NCBI RefSeq assembly: GCF_900129305.1
Contig: NZ_FQVB01000003.1
Coordinates: 124,001-188,000 of the forward strand
Direction of reading: 5' to 3'
DNA from: Desulfacinum infernum DSM 9756
Lineage (GTDB): Bacteria; Desulfobacterota; Syntrophobacteria; Syntrophobacterales; DSM-9756
DNA: 64,000 nucleotides
In this document: piece after piece, positions 1 through 9,700 of the stretch
Numbering within the stretch: position 1 is the stretch's first letter
Layout: every line of letters starts with the position of its first letter
Notes under the pieces: generated by a model
The model's database searches: none
Told to the model about the DNA's origin: nothing
Seen by the model: only the letters and a program-made list of their open reading frames with translations
Made by a program: the position numbers and the translations under genes

Positions 1-451
1 TGGAATCCAACGGCGGATGAAGATCGGAACGGTAGATCCTTCGGGCCGTTCCAGCTTCCAGATCTTGCAGAAACTCCGGGATGATCGCTTCTCCCTCGCC
101 GATGACCAGGTGGTCCACTTCGGGGAAATCCTGCGCGTACCCATAGAAAAGGGGCCCCCCTCCCACCACCGGAACGCCCAGAGCCTTGCAGCGAGCCACC
201 ACCTCTTGAGTGGACTTGCGCTGAGCGATCATGGCGCTCACAAAGACGTAATCGGCCCATCGGATCAGGCGGTCCTCCAAAGGTTGCACGTTCATGTCCA
301 CCAGCCGCCGCTCCCAGTGCGCGGGCAAAAGCGCCGAGACGGTAAGAAGCCCCAGTGGGGGGAAGGCGGCCTTCCGGCCCGCCAACTTGAGCGCGTGTCT
401 GAAACTCCAGAAGGTCTCGCTGACTTGGGGATAGACCAGCAGAATTTTCAT
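1..451 (-). CDS. B12-binding-domain radical SAM protein, N-terminal part (runs off window)
   Basis: Reading from the ATG at 451 gives 150 residues starting MKILLVYPQVSETFWSF, open to the window edge. The segment has the Rossmann-like cobalamin-binding layout of radical SAM proteins: FPPLGLLTVSALLP near residue 31, LVDMNV near 50, ADYVFVSAM near 66, GGPLF near 98 and HLVIGEGE near 112. The FWSFRHAL stretch resembles the DUF4070-type subgroup. The radical SAM CxxxCxxC core would lie beyond the window, so the reaction is unknown. A GGAGGAGGGG ribosome-binding site sits just upstream of the start. The opposite-strand reading frame over this region has no family features and is a shadow. Confidence 0.8.
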   Translation of the reverse strand, partial: MKILLVYPQVSETFWSFRHALKLAGRKAAFPPLGLLTVSALLPAHWERRLVDMNVQPLEDRLIRWADYVFVSAMIAQRKSTQEVVARCKALGVPVVGGGPLFYGYAQDFPEVDHLVIGEGEAIIPEFLQDLEAGTARRIYRSDLHPPLDS

Positions 452-739
452 GGCTCACCCCTCCTCCCGTTGGACGGCTTGTGATCCTGGATCGAACGCA
501 ATGGATTTCTTCATCAAATGGTCGCACATTATTTATCAATTAGACACAATAAGACCCGTAAAGTCGAGTGACAACTTTGTTCCGATGCCAAAGTAGGCAT
601 TGACTTGCGGAGCGCTCGGCGATAGCGTCGGTATCCCCGATTAGGCGAGGGTGCGCGCCCTCGCCGGTCGCCTTGGTTAGGTGGGGAACGGTGGGGAACC
701 ATATCGACTAGAGTCTCCAGTGACGGGAGAAAGCACTTC
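452..739. other. Divergent intergenic region with one hairpin
   Basis: No gene is visible between the two divergent genes. The 5' part is AT-richer than its surroundings (about 525-560) and probably holds promoters for one or both neighbours. A weak sigma70-like match, TTGACT at 600-605 and TAGCGT at 623-628 with a 17-base spacer, faces the ACT-domain gene. An 8-bp stem, GGCGAGGG at 644-651 with CCCTCGCC at 658-665, forms a hairpin of the kind found in intergenic palindromic repeats. Confidence 0.4.
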
Positions 740-1297
740 ATGAATTCCGACAAGGTCGTCATCTGCGTTCTGGGTTCGGACCGGCCGGGCATCGTGGCTT
801 CCGTTTCCAAGGTTTTGTACGAAAACCGATGCAATATTGAAGACGTGAGCCAAACCATCCTGCAATCCGTTTTTGCGGGCGTTTTCATCGCCGGCATCCC
901 CGAAGAGATTTCCCTGGAAACCTTGCATGAAAGGCTGCAAGAACGGCTCGCCCCTTTGGGCCTCGCTGCCTTGGTGCGCCCCGTGAGTCCGCAGCCTGTT
1001 TACGAGCCTCCGCCGCGCGAGCCGTTTGTGGTCATCACCATCGGTCCGGACCGCGTCGGGCTGGTGGCGGGGATCACGGAAGTCATGGCCCGGTTCGGTG
1101 TGAACATCACCAATCTTCGGGCCGCCTTCCGCGGAGGGACGGATCCCCACCGGAACGTGATGATCTACGAGGTGGACATTCCTTTGGAAATAGATCAGAA
1201 GGCTTTCAAAAAGGCTCTGCGGGACCGTGCCGAGGAACTGGGGCTGGATCTCAGCCTGCAGCACCGGGACATCTTTCAGGCCATTCACCGCATTTAA
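740..1297 (+). CDS. Tandem ACT-domain protein (GcvR / UPF0237-like)
   Basis: This 185-residue protein has two ACT-type domains. The first is about residues 4-80 (VVICVLGSDRPGIVASVSKVL) and the second about 95-180 (FVVITIGPDRVGLVAGITEVM). Both have the DRPGI/DRVGL turn that binds amino-acid ligands in ACT regulators. GcvR-like proteins are the closest known type. It is followed 78 bp downstream by a UPF0210 protein. ACT (UPF0237) plus UPF0210 is a recurring gene pair in bacteria and archaea, which suggests a linked but uncharacterised role, perhaps an amino-acid-sensing partner. The start has GGGAG about 10 bases upstream. Confidence 0.85.
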   Translation: MNSDKVVICVLGSDRPGIVASVSKVLYENRCNIEDVSQTILQSVFAGVFIAGIPEEISLETLHERLQERLAPLGLAALVRPVSPQPVYEPPPREPFVVITIGPDRVGLVAGITEVMARFGVNITNLRAAFRGGTDPHRNVMIYEVDIPLEIDQKAFKKALRDRAEELGLDLSLQHRDIFQAIHRI

Positions 1298-1375
1298 AGG
1301 GGTGGGGGTTTTCCCTCCGCCCATTAGGACCGGCTTGCCTGCCGGATATCTTGAGAACGGGAGAAGACCGAAGCC

Positions 1376-2749
1376 ATGTTATCCGATCGCGAGATCCTTT
1401 CCACACTGGAGATGCTCCGAAACGAACACCTGGACGTGCGCACCGTCACGCTGGGAGTGAGCCTCTTCGACTGCGCGGCCCAGGACGTGGAATCCTTCTG
1501 CCGCAAGGCTCACCGCAAGATCCTCTCGCTGGCGGAACGGCTGGTGGACACCTGCAATGAGGTGGGGGAAAAATACGGCATACCCGTGGTGAACAAGCGC
1601 ATCGCCGTGAGTCCCATCGCCGTGGCGGCGGCCCCCTTCGACAGCCGAGAGATGGTTGCCGTGGCGCACACGCTGGATCAGGCCGCCAAGGAAGCGGGGG
1701 TGGACTTTATCGGCGGATTCAGCGCCTTGGTGGAGAAAGGATTTACCACGGGGGATCTCTCTCTCATTGAAGCCATCCCCGAGGCGTTGGCCCAAACGGA
1801 ACGGGTCTGCGCCTCCATCAACGTGGCCAGCACCCGGGCGGGCATCAACATGGACGCGGTCTATTTGATGGGGCAGACGATCAAGGAGGCCGCCGCCAAG
1901 ACCTCCCACGCTGACGGAATCGCGTGCGCCAAGCTCTGCGTCTTTGCCAACATCCCCCAGGACATTCCTTTCATGGCCGGTGCCTATCTGGGCGTGGGGG
2001 AACCGGACGCCGTGATCAATGTGGGCGTGAGCGGCCCCGGCGTGGTGAAAAAGGCCATCGACAGGGCTCGGAGCACCCAGCCCTCTCTGGACTTGGGCCA
2101 ATTGGCGGACATCATCAAGCGCACGGCCTTTAAAGTGACCAGTGTGGGCGAGCTCATCGGCCGGGAGGTGGCCCGCAGGCTCGACATCCCGTTCGGGGTG
2201 GTGGACCTGAGTCTGGCGCCCACGCCCAACGTGGGCGACAGCGTGGGAGAGATCTTCCAGAGCCTGGGGCTCAGGAGCATCGGGGTTCCCGGCTCCACGG
2301 CTCTTTTGGCCCTGCTCAACGATGCGGTGAAGAAGGGCGGCGCCTTTGCCAGCAGCTACGTGGGCGGGCTTTCCGGCGCCTTCATTCCCGTAAGCGAAGA
2401 CCTGAACATCGCACAAGCCGCCGCGGAAGGGTTCCTGAGCCTGGAAAAACTGGAAGCCATGACGAGTGTCTGTTCGGTGGGCTTGGACATGGTGGCCCTG
2501 CCCGGCGACGTATCGTCGGAAACGTTGGCGGCGATCATCGCCGATGAGATGGCCATCGGGGTCATCAACAAGAAGACCACCGCCACCCGGTTGATCCCCG
2601 TACCGGGCAAGAAGGCGGGCGAAAAGGCCCATTTCGGGGGCCTTCTGGGAGAGGCCGTCATCATGCCCGCACCCAAGGGCGACCTGTCCTCGGGCTTTAT
2701 CAAGCTGGGAGGGCGCATCCCCGCTCCGACCCAGAGTTTGATCAACTAG
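1376..2749 (+). CDS. UPF0210 (PFL-like, DUF711) family protein
   Basis: The 457-residue protein matches the full-length UPF0210 family. It opens with LSDREILSTLEML, and carries GVSLFDCAA near residue 28, NKRIAVSPIA near 73 and VGVSGPGVVKKAI near 220. The C-terminal part is glycine-rich (FGGLLGEAVIM near 423). No catalytic residue is established for the family. It probably forms an operon with the ACT-domain gene upstream. The TAG stop lies in the CTAG at the left edge of an intergenic repeat element, so the repeat abuts the gene directly. Confidence 0.88.
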   Translation: MLSDREILSTLEMLRNEHLDVRTVTLGVSLFDCAAQDVESFCRKAHRKILSLAERLVDTCNEVGEKYGIPVVNKRIAVSPIAVAAAPFDSREMVAVAHTLDQAAKEAGVDFIGGFSALVEKGFTTGDLSLIEAIPEALAQTERVCASINVASTRAGINMDAVYLMGQTIKEAAAKTSHADGIACAKLCVFANIPQDIPFMAGAYLGVGEPDAVINVGVSGPGVVKKAIDRARSTQPSLDLGQLADIIKRTAFKVTSVGELIGREVARRLDIPFGVVDLSLAPTPNVGDSVGEIFQSLGLRSIGVPGSTALLALLNDAVKKGGAFASSYVGGLSGAFIPVSEDLNIAQAAAEGFLSLEKLEAMTSVCSVGLDMVALPGDVSSETLAAIIADEMAIGVINKKTTATRLIPVPGKKAGEKAHFGGLLGEAVIMPAPKGDLSSGFIKLGGRIPAPTQSLIN

Positions 2750-2945
2750 TGCCTGTCCGATAAGGCCAGGGATGACCGGTTTCCTCGCAACGCAGCCCTT
2801 CAGGGCTGCGGAAGGGCCCCGAACGTCGGTGAGGCCAGCGGGTCTGCCTGCCGCTTCACGGGATCACGATGACCCTTCTCCGCGGGGCTGAAGCCCCGCG
2901 CCTCTAAACGGAGAGGAAATCCCCCGGCATTTTGAAGCCGAAAGC
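2748..2945. repeat. Type B intergenic element, degenerate copy (B3)
   Basis: The element begins at the upstream stop codon with AGTGCCTGTCCGATAAGG. It contains two palindromes shared with the copies at 22601 and 33141: GCAGCCCTTCAGGGCTGC (2792-2809) and CGCGGGGCTGAAGCCCCGCG (2881-2900). The right inverted end seen in the other copies cannot be found here, so this copy looks decayed or truncated. The right boundary is approximate. Confidence 0.7.
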
Positions 2946-2994
2946 CGTCATCGGGAATCCCTTTGCCGAACAGGAGGATTCCTTCCCATGGCGC

Positions 2995-3247
2995 GATTTT
3001 GGCGGGCGGGCGTAAAGCCCGCCCCTACGCAGCAGGTTCCTCCGCCTTCGTAGGGCGCGGTTTATCCCCACCCGCTAATCTCACAACGGCAAAAAATCAC
3101 CCGAGCTTTCCGTGATCTTGCCCTCGGTAGTCTCACAGGGGCGGTTCGCGAACCGTCCCTACATCCCACCCGCGTTCTCGGCCAGCCTCTCCCCGGCAAC
3201 GGCCATGATGATCGCCGTCTCGGCAGGAAGGTTGCACCCGCCCGCCG
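2995..3247. repeat. GTAGGGGCG-family palindromes, inverted pair plus a third copy
   Basis: Two palindromes face each other: one ends CCCGCCCCTAC at about 3027, the other starts GTAGGGCGCGG at about 3051. This is the arrangement found inside the element that interrupts the toxin gene at 23907. The conserved outer flank CCCGCTAATC is also shared. A third palindrome, CAGGGGCGGTTCGCG with its inverted arm, lies at 3136-3162. No gene is visible from 2750 to 3247. Confidence 0.65.
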
Positions 3248-4846
3248 CTATGTATCCTTGCGGCTTTCGCCTTTCTCCTTTTCGCTCATGTACATTTTGT
3301 AATTGATGCTGTCCACCAGGGCCTGCCAGCTGGCCTCCAGGATATCATGGGAAACGCCCACCGTTCCCCAGTGTTCCTTGCCGTCGTAGGATTCGATGAG
3401 CACCCGGACCTTGGAGGCCGTGCCTTCCTTGCCGGGCAGCACCCGCACCTTGTAATCGCTCAGTTCCACGCCCTTGAGTTCCGGATAGAATTTTTCCAGC
3501 GCCTTTCTCAAGGCGTTGTCCAGGGCGTTGACCGGACCGTGTCCCAGGGCGGCCGTATGCTCTTCCTGCCCTCCCACGCGCACCCGAATCGTGGCCTCGG
3601 AGACGGGTTCCTCCTCCTCGCTGAGCTTCTGATCCACCACCCGGAAGCCGATGAGTTCAAAATAGCGCTTGGACCGTCCCATGGCCCGGTTGATGAGGAG
3701 TTCGAAACTGGCTTCCGCCGCCTCGAACTGGTAGCCCTGGTACTCCAGTTCCTTGATCTGCTTGAGCACCTCCAGGGCCACCGGGTCCGTGGAGGAAAGG
3801 GAAATGCCGTACTCGTCGGCCTTGTAGCGCACCGCCGCCTTGCCGGACACTTCCGAGATGAGAAAGCGACGACGGTTGCCCACCAGCTCGGGATCGATGT
3901 GTTCATAGGTGGCCGGGTTGCGCTCCACCGCGGCAATGTGTACGCCTCCCTTGTGGGCGAAGGCGCTCCGGCCCACGTAGGGCTGGTACCGGTTGGGAGG
4001 CATGTTGGCCAACTCCAGGATGAACCGGCTGACCGCCCTCAGTTTCTTGAGCTTGTCGGGTTCCAGGCAGGGCACGTTCATCTTGAGGCACAGGTTGGGA
4101 ATGATGGAGCACAGGTTGGCGTTCCCACACCGTTCCCCCACCCCGTTGAAGGTCCCCTGCACCTGCACGGCGCCCATCTCCACGGCCTTCAACGAATTGG
4201 CCACGGCCAGGTCCGAATCGTTGTGGGCATGGATGCCCAAAGGAACGCCGGGGAAGCGTTCCCGAACCGCCCGCATGGCTTCCTCGATGAAGGACGGCAG
4301 GTTGCCTCCGTTGGTGTCGCACAAAATGAGGCATTCAGCTCCGCCCTCCACGGCCTTTTCCAGCGTCGTCAGGGCATACTCCGGATCGGCCCGAAACCCG
4401 TCGAAGAAGTGCTCCGCGTCATAAAAGAGCGTTTCCACATGGGGTCTCAGGTAGGCCAGGCTGTCGCGTATGAGTTCCAAGTTGCGCTCCAGGCTGATCT
4501 TGAGAGCGTCCTTCACATGGATCGTCCAGCTCTTCCCGAAAAGGGTGATGACCCGGGTTTTGGCGTCCAAAAGAGAACGCAGGTTTGCGTCCTTTTCCGG
4601 CCGGGTGCCGGGATGGTGGGTGGAACCGAAGGCGGCGATCCGGGCATGTTTCAATTCGTAGTTCCGAATCTCCTCGAAAAAGCCTTGATCCTTGGGATTG
4701 GATCCCGGCCATCCCCCCTCGATGTAGTCAATGCCCAGGTCGTCCAGTTTGAGGGCCACCCGGATCTTGTCCGGCAAGGACAAGCTGAAGTCCTCCGCCT
4801 GGGTTCCATCGCGCAACGTGGTGTCGTAGATACTCACACGCCTCAT
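3248..4846 (-). CDS. cimA: (R)-citramalate synthase
   Basis: The 532-residue protein belongs to the isopropylmalate/citramalate synthase family. It condenses pyruvate with acetyl-CoA to citramalate, the first step of the threonine-independent isoleucine route. The HMGL-like barrel opens with RVSIYDTTLRDGTQ. It includes the metal-binding HAHND near residue 207 and the GVGERCGNANL loop near 240. A C-terminal LeuA-dimer regulatory domain spans about 395-520. The N-terminus DTTLRDGTQAEDFSLSLPDK is typical of the CimA (TIGR00977-like) branch rather than LeuA. The ATG at 4846 is chosen because it starts the conserved domain and has AGGAGG upstream; a longer frame to 4921 adds only non-conserved residues. 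Confidence 0.9.
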   Translation of the reverse strand: MRRVSIYDTTLRDGTQAEDFSLSLPDKIRVALKLDDLGIDYIEGGWPGSNPKDQGFFEEIRNYELKHARIAAFGSTHHPGTRPEKDANLRSLLDAKTRVITLFGKSWTIHVKDALKISLERNLELIRDSLAYLRPHVETLFYDAEHFFDGFRADPEYALTTLEKAVEGGAECLILCDTNGGNLPSFIEEAMRAVRERFPGVPLGIHAHNDSDLAVANSLKAVEMGAVQVQGTFNGVGERCGNANLCSIIPNLCLKMNVPCLEPDKLKKLRAVSRFILELANMPPNRYQPYVGRSAFAHKGGVHIAAVERNPATYEHIDPELVGNRRRFLISEVSGKAAVRYKADEYGISLSSTDPVALEVLKQIKELEYQGYQFEAAEASFELLINRAMGRSKRYFELIGFRVVDQKLSEEEEPVSEATIRVRVGGQEEHTAALGHGPVNALDNALRKALEKFYPELKGVELSDYKVRVLPGKEGTASKVRVLIESYDGKEHWGTVGVSHDILEASWQALVDSINYKMYMSEKEKGESRKDT

Positions 4847-4910
4847 AACGCACCTGCCCCTCCTGACTGTGGTGAAAAAAAACGCCGGCGACGGCGCGTA
4901 CCGGCTAGGG

Positions 4911-5957
4911 TCATGAACCAAGGAATTGAATGAATTTATACAGAATGTGGTGATCGAAGGAAAGCCTCATCTCATTCTGCATGAGCTTCAAGGCCCTGTA
5001 GGGGGAGGTGCGAAGCCGGTAGGGGCGGTCCGTGGTGATGGCATCGAAACAGTCCACCACGTGGATCACGCGGGCATAGGGATGGATGTCGGTCCCTTTG
5101 AGTCCGTGGGGATAGCCCGTCCCGTCCATGGACTCGTGGTGGGACAGGACGCCTTCCAGTTGATTGGCGTTCATCCACCCCATCTTTTTCAGATGTTCGT
5201 GGGCCTGTAGGGGGTGCCGGCGGATGTGGGCAAACTCCTCGCGCGTGAGAGAGCCCGGCTTGTGGAGAATCCGGGGATCCACCCAGGCTTTCCCCATGTC
5301 GTGGTAAAGGGCGGCCACGCCTGCATCCCGAACATCCTGGTTCCGCCACGCCATGGCCCTGCACACGGCCATCACCAGCAAGGACACTTGCACGCTATGC
5401 AGGTAGGCTTGATAGTTTTTCGAGAAGAGACGATAGAGAACCGCCGCTCCAGGTGACTTTTGGAACAGGAACCTGGCCGTCGCATCCGCCCACCAGGCCG
5501 CCGCCTCGAAGGTGTCCGGGTGGTGAGGATCCTCGAAGATGCCCTCGGCCAAGAAGGCGCCGTACGCCCGAAGCATGGCCGCCTGATCTTGCATGCCCAG
5601 CCACGAGTCCTCCAAAGCGGCCTCCACGACCTCCTTGAAGTACTCGTCTATGGCCTCCAGATCTCCCTCCTCAGCGTATAGGACGGTGATCTGCTCGTCC
5701 AGAAGTCTCAGGCGCCAATCTTCGGAAAAAAGCTGGCCCGGGTCCAGGACCTTCACGAAATTGGGAAGTTCTTCTCCCTGAACGAGAACAGGAACGTAGA
5801 GGGCACACGGAACAGGATATTCGGAAAAGAGGTATTCCAATCGGAACGGCACGTATCCGAGCTCCCGCAGGTTCAGTTCCTTCGGGAGAGAACGGGCTTC
5901 GGCCTTACGAAAGTCGAAGTCGTCCGAAGCTTGCCCCGCGGCTGTCTTTACGGCCAT
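4911..5957 (-). CDS. HD-GYP domain protein (probable c-di-GMP phosphodiesterase)
   Basis: The protein has 348 residues. The N-terminal ~140 residues (LPKELNLRELGYVPF onward) resemble the poorly defined N-terminal region of HD-GYP proteins. The C-terminal HD-GYP domain has YHDMGKAWVDP (HD pair), HHESMDGTGYPHGL (the GYP signature) and FDAITTDRPYR. These residues are those expected of an active cyclic-di-GMP phosphodiesterase. The ATG at 5957 is preferred over 5975 because AAGGTGAGG precedes it. It lies downstream of the GAF protein and upstream of cimA on the same strand. Confidence 0.85.
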   Translation of the reverse strand: MAVKTAAGQASDDFDFRKAEARSLPKELNLRELGYVPFRLEYLFSEYPVPCALYVPVLVQGEELPNFVKVLDPGQLFSEDWRLRLLDEQITVLYAEEGDLEAIDEYFKEVVEAALEDSWLGMQDQAAMLRAYGAFLAEGIFEDPHHPDTFEAAAWWADATARFLFQKSPGAAVLYRLFSKNYQAYLHSVQVSLLVMAVCRAMAWRNQDVRDAGVAALYHDMGKAWVDPRILHKPGSLTREEFAHIRRHPLQAHEHLKKMGWMNANQLEGVLSHHESMDGTGYPHGLKGTDIHPYARVIHVVDCFDAITTDRPYRLRTSPYRALKLMQNEMRLSFDHHILYKFIQFLGS

Positions 5958-6031
5958 GGCCCTCACCTTTCCCATAAGCCCGTCGATGGGAATGCCCCAG
6001 AGACCCTACTTTTTGATTTCGGACGATTCGC

Positions 6032-6060
6032 ACAATATCTTGAATTTTTTGTCCTTTCAA
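6032..6060 (-). promoter_or_regulatory. Putative sigma70-type promoter for the HD-GYP gene
   Basis: On the minus strand TTGAAA (6055-6060) and TATTGT (6032-6037) are separated by exactly 17 bases, about 75 bases ahead of the HD-GYP start. The stretch is clearly AT-richer than the flanking genes. It suggests that this gene has its own promoter as well as any read-through from upstream. It is a sequence match only. Confidence 0.4.
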
Positions 6061-6095
6061 TGTGCTATGTCGACCATTCCGCTGGGAATTGAAAC

Positions 6096-6665
6096 TCAGA
6101 GGCTCCGCCGGTAGCCCACGAACCGAAAAACGTCCGCCATGACCTCCTCGTAGTCCTTCTTGAGCCGTTCGTACATCCGGGCGTTTTCGATGGCGATGGC
6201 CCCAAGCTCCCCCAGTGCTTCCACGAATCGGATCTCATCCTCGTCGAAATCCCTGGGCTCGGCCGTGTAGAGGCGCAACACGCCGATGATCCTCCCCTTC
6301 ACCGCCAGGGGGACGGAACAGATGCCCGAGATCCCCTCGGCCTTGGCCGCCTCCCCGTACTGGGCCCTGGGGTCGGTGGCGGCGTCTCGAATCACCACGG
6401 TCTTTCCTTCCATGGCCTCGGCGATGCTCTGATCCGCATCCACGGGGCCCTTGTGCACATAGGCTTCGCTCAACCCGTGGGACGCCACCAGCTCCAGCGT
6501 CCTTTTCTTGGGATCCAGCAAGCGAACCGCGCACGCCTTCACGTCCAGCACCTGGGGCAGGGTTTGGACGAGAAGATCCAGCACCTCCCCCACGTCCAGG
6601 GTGGCGCTCACGGCCCGCACCACCTGCCGGAAAGCGTTGAGATAGCTCCTTTCCTTTTCCGTCAT
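6096..6665 (-). CDS. GAF-domain sensor protein
   Basis: A 189-residue protein that is almost entirely one GAF domain: VGEVLDLLVQTLPQVLDVKACAVRLLD at about 26-50, GISGICSVPLAVKGRIIGVL near 115 and FVEALGELGAIAIENARMYE near 150. It has no output domain and so probably acts as a small-molecule or redox sensor through a partner. The ATG at 6665 has AAAGGAGG six to seven bases upstream. It starts 52 bp after the NuoEF-like fusion ends, on the same strand, so it may be co-transcribed with the giant redox genes. Confidence 0.82.
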   Translation of the reverse strand: MTEKERSYLNAFRQVVRAVSATLDVGEVLDLLVQTLPQVLDVKACAVRLLDPKKRTLELVASHGLSEAYVHKGPVDADQSIAEAMEGKTVVIRDAATDPRAQYGEAAKAEGISGICSVPLAVKGRIIGVLRLYTAEPRDFDEDEIRFVEALGELGAIAIENARMYERLKKDYEEVMADVFRFVGYRRSL

Positions 6666-6717
6666 GACCCCCCTCCTTTCCACCCGGTCGGGATGTTTTC
6701 CGAAGCAGGCCGTTTCA

Positions 6718-9700
6718 TCAGGCCGCTTCGGTCCACTGGCACGTCACTTCCCGCTCTCCCGCCTCCCATCGAGACAGGCCCAGGAGATCCAGAAAGCGCT
6801 CGGTCCTCTTCTCATGGCTCGGCCGGTACCGGTCCATGCGTTCCAACTCCTCCACCAGAAAGCGAGCCAAATGGCGCCGGAGCGTGAAGCTCGCCCCCAC
6901 CACCTGGCGGCTCCTGCCCGCGCCGCGCACCACGTCCTGGCGGGTGAGCAGCCGCAGCGCCTCCAGGCATTCAAAGAGATCCCGCGGGGTCATCTCCGGG
7001 TTTCCCAGCAGATAATGGAGGAAGGCCGCCGGGAAAAACCGCAGGGCGCTGGTCACCGGATTGGCCGCCGTGGTTCCGAGGCCGCACTGGCTTCCCGCCT
7101 GGACCACATCGCCCAGGGCCCAGAGCCTGTGGATGTCGTCGGCCGCACCGGCACCGAGAAGAATCCTGTCCAGGACCCGTCCCAGCGCCGCCGTGCCCCG
7201 GAAACATGCGGGGCATTGACCACACGACTCCTCCGTGAGCCAATCGGTGAAATGGCGGGCCAGGCGCACCACATCATCGTCCTCGCCGATGAAGACCAGC
7301 CCCCCGGATCCCAGCATGGCTCCCGCATCGTTGAAGGTGTCGAAATCCAAGGGAGTGTGGAGCAGGTAGGCCCGTGGCCCGGTCAGGGACAAGATGGCCC
7401 CGGAAGGCCCCCCGATCTGCACGCCGGCAAGGCTTTTTCCCTCCTGAATGCCGCCGCAGATCTCGATGATGTCGGCCAGGGTCCGGCCGAAACGCACTTC
7501 CACCAGGCCGGTTCGCTTCACGATCCCAGCCACCGAAAAGATCTTGGTTCCGCCGCTCCGAGGGGTTCCCAAGGACGCATACCAGCGGCTTCCGCGGCTC
7601 AGGATCACCGGAATGTTGGCGAAGGTTTCCACGTTGTTGAGGAGCGTGGGTTTGCCCCACAGGCCCCGGACCGTGTTGGAGGGAGCGTTGATGGTGGGTT
7701 CGGCCGGTTTCCCTTCGATGGCCCGCATGATCGCCCGCTTTTCTCCCGCCACGAAGGCCCCCGCTCCCAGCCGGATCTCCACGTCGAAGTCCAGCCCCCG
7801 GACCCCCAGGACATTGCGCCCCAGCAGGCCCTTGCGGCGTGCCTGGAACAGGGCGTCTTCCAGCCTCCTCACCGCGTCCTCGTATTCCTTTCGAACGTAG
7901 ATGACCCCGTAGCGGGCCCCCACCGCCACGGCCGCCAGGATCATCCCCTCCAGCACCTGATGCGGCTTTTCCTCGATGAGGGTCCGGTCCATGAAGGCGC
8001 CTGGATCGCCCTCGTCGCCGTTGGCCACGATCAGCTTCACGGGATCCTTGTTGCCGTCCTGCTCCTCCACACGGCATACGGCCCGGCGCACGGCCTCCCA
8101 CTTTCTGCCGGTGGGAAACCCCGCACCACCCCGCCCTCGGAGCCGCGCGGCGGAAACTTCCTCCACGATCCGTTCCGGCGACCACCGCTCTTCTCCTCGA
8201 AGGCCCAGAACCCGATACACCGTCTCATAGCCTCCCGCCGCCATGTAGTCGTCGATCTCCTGGGGTCGGCCCCGGCGGGCATAGTCCAGGACCACCCGGT
8301 CCTGTCCCGCCTTAAACTCCTCGGCTTCCGGGCCCTGCCTCCTTTCTCGGGGAAACGTCGGCACCTGAGCGGTCCCCGCCCCGTCTTCCAGAACGATGAG
8401 CGCATAATGGTCGTCCGATTCCGCCAGGAGGACGTGGTCCGCCCGCTCCCCCAAGTGAAGCCGCCCCGCATCCGTCTTCAGATAGACCTGGCCGTCCCGA
8501 ACCTCCACCTCCGGTCCTAAAGTCCCCTGAATGGAGGCCGCCTCCCAGACTTCCGGAACGTTGACCGCTCCGCAAACCATGCCGTGCGCATCGGGCAGCA
8601 AGGCGCCGTAGGCGGTTTCCCGCCACGGGGCGGCGTAGCGAAAGCAGACCGCATTCATCACCAGTCGGCCCAACCGGCCGGCTTCATCTCCCGCTCCCAC
8701 ACCCGGAACGAAGACACCTCCCGCCCCGTCCAGGATCACCGGCTTCCCCCTCAGATCGTCTTCCCACGCATCTTCCGGCAGGCGCCCGCGGACTGCATCC
8801 TTTGGGATGATCCCCAGCCGGGACAGGGTGAGCTCCTGGACCGGTTCACTCCGGAGCGTCGGAAGGAGCTTCTCCAGAAGACGCTGGACGAAGACACGCC
8901 GATTGCTGTAGTCCGGGCCCGTCACGAGGCGCTCCACCAACCCCGGAACGTCTTCCGGCCTCTGATTCCCGTAGAACCGATTTCCCGCCCGGATCACCGG
9001 TGCCAGGTGACACACCCCGAAGCAGTCCATTTCCACATATTGGATGCCGTAGGCGCCGATCTGCTCGCGTCCCGCTCCGATCGCCCGCCCGATGGCCCTG
9101 GAAAGATGGGGCTGTCCTCGCAGAAAGCACGCCGTGCCCTTACACACGTAGATCAGGATTTCCCCCGAAGGATCGGCGCTGTACTGCTTGTAGGAGGCGA
9201 TGGCCCGGATGACGTCCTCCACGTCCAGCTGCAGGCACTCGGTGATCCTCCGGCAGGCCTCCGGGGTCACATAGCCGAACAGGCCCTGGGTTTCATGGAG
9301 CACCCGGGGCAGGTAGGCGCGCGATTCCAGACCCGGAAGGGCCTGATAGATGTCCTTGGCGCGTTCCCGGGCCACGAAACATTCAATCACATCGGGTCTG
9401 AAAAAGACGGCCCGAACCAGATTTTCCTCCTCATCCGGCTGGTAGGTGACGCGATGGGCCGCATGCTCCGGCAGTCTGTTGAAGCGCGCCGCTTCCTCCC
9501 GAAACGCCCGCAGCCGCACGTCTTCGGAGGCATAAAAGGTTTTCAGGATCCTTCGGTAGGCGTCCTCTTCTTCCAGCAGGTATCGAATGAAATGTCGATG
9601 ATGCGGCGTGGACGCCGGGAACCTTTCCAACAGGTAGAGGGAGGCCTTTTCCAGGTCCTTGATGGGAAAGGGCAGGCCCCGACCGTCCCAAGCGGCATGC

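Noticed and set aside
2750-3247. Possible small gene at 3112-3306 on the plus strand
   Set aside because: The frame crosses a palindromic repeat and the 3' end of cimA and has no conserved sequence.
6664-8520. Long plus-strand reading frame (618 codons) opposite the NuoEF-like gene
   Set aside because: It is antisense to a clearly conserved gene, has no ribosome site or family features, and its composition is the usual shadow of GC-rich codon use.
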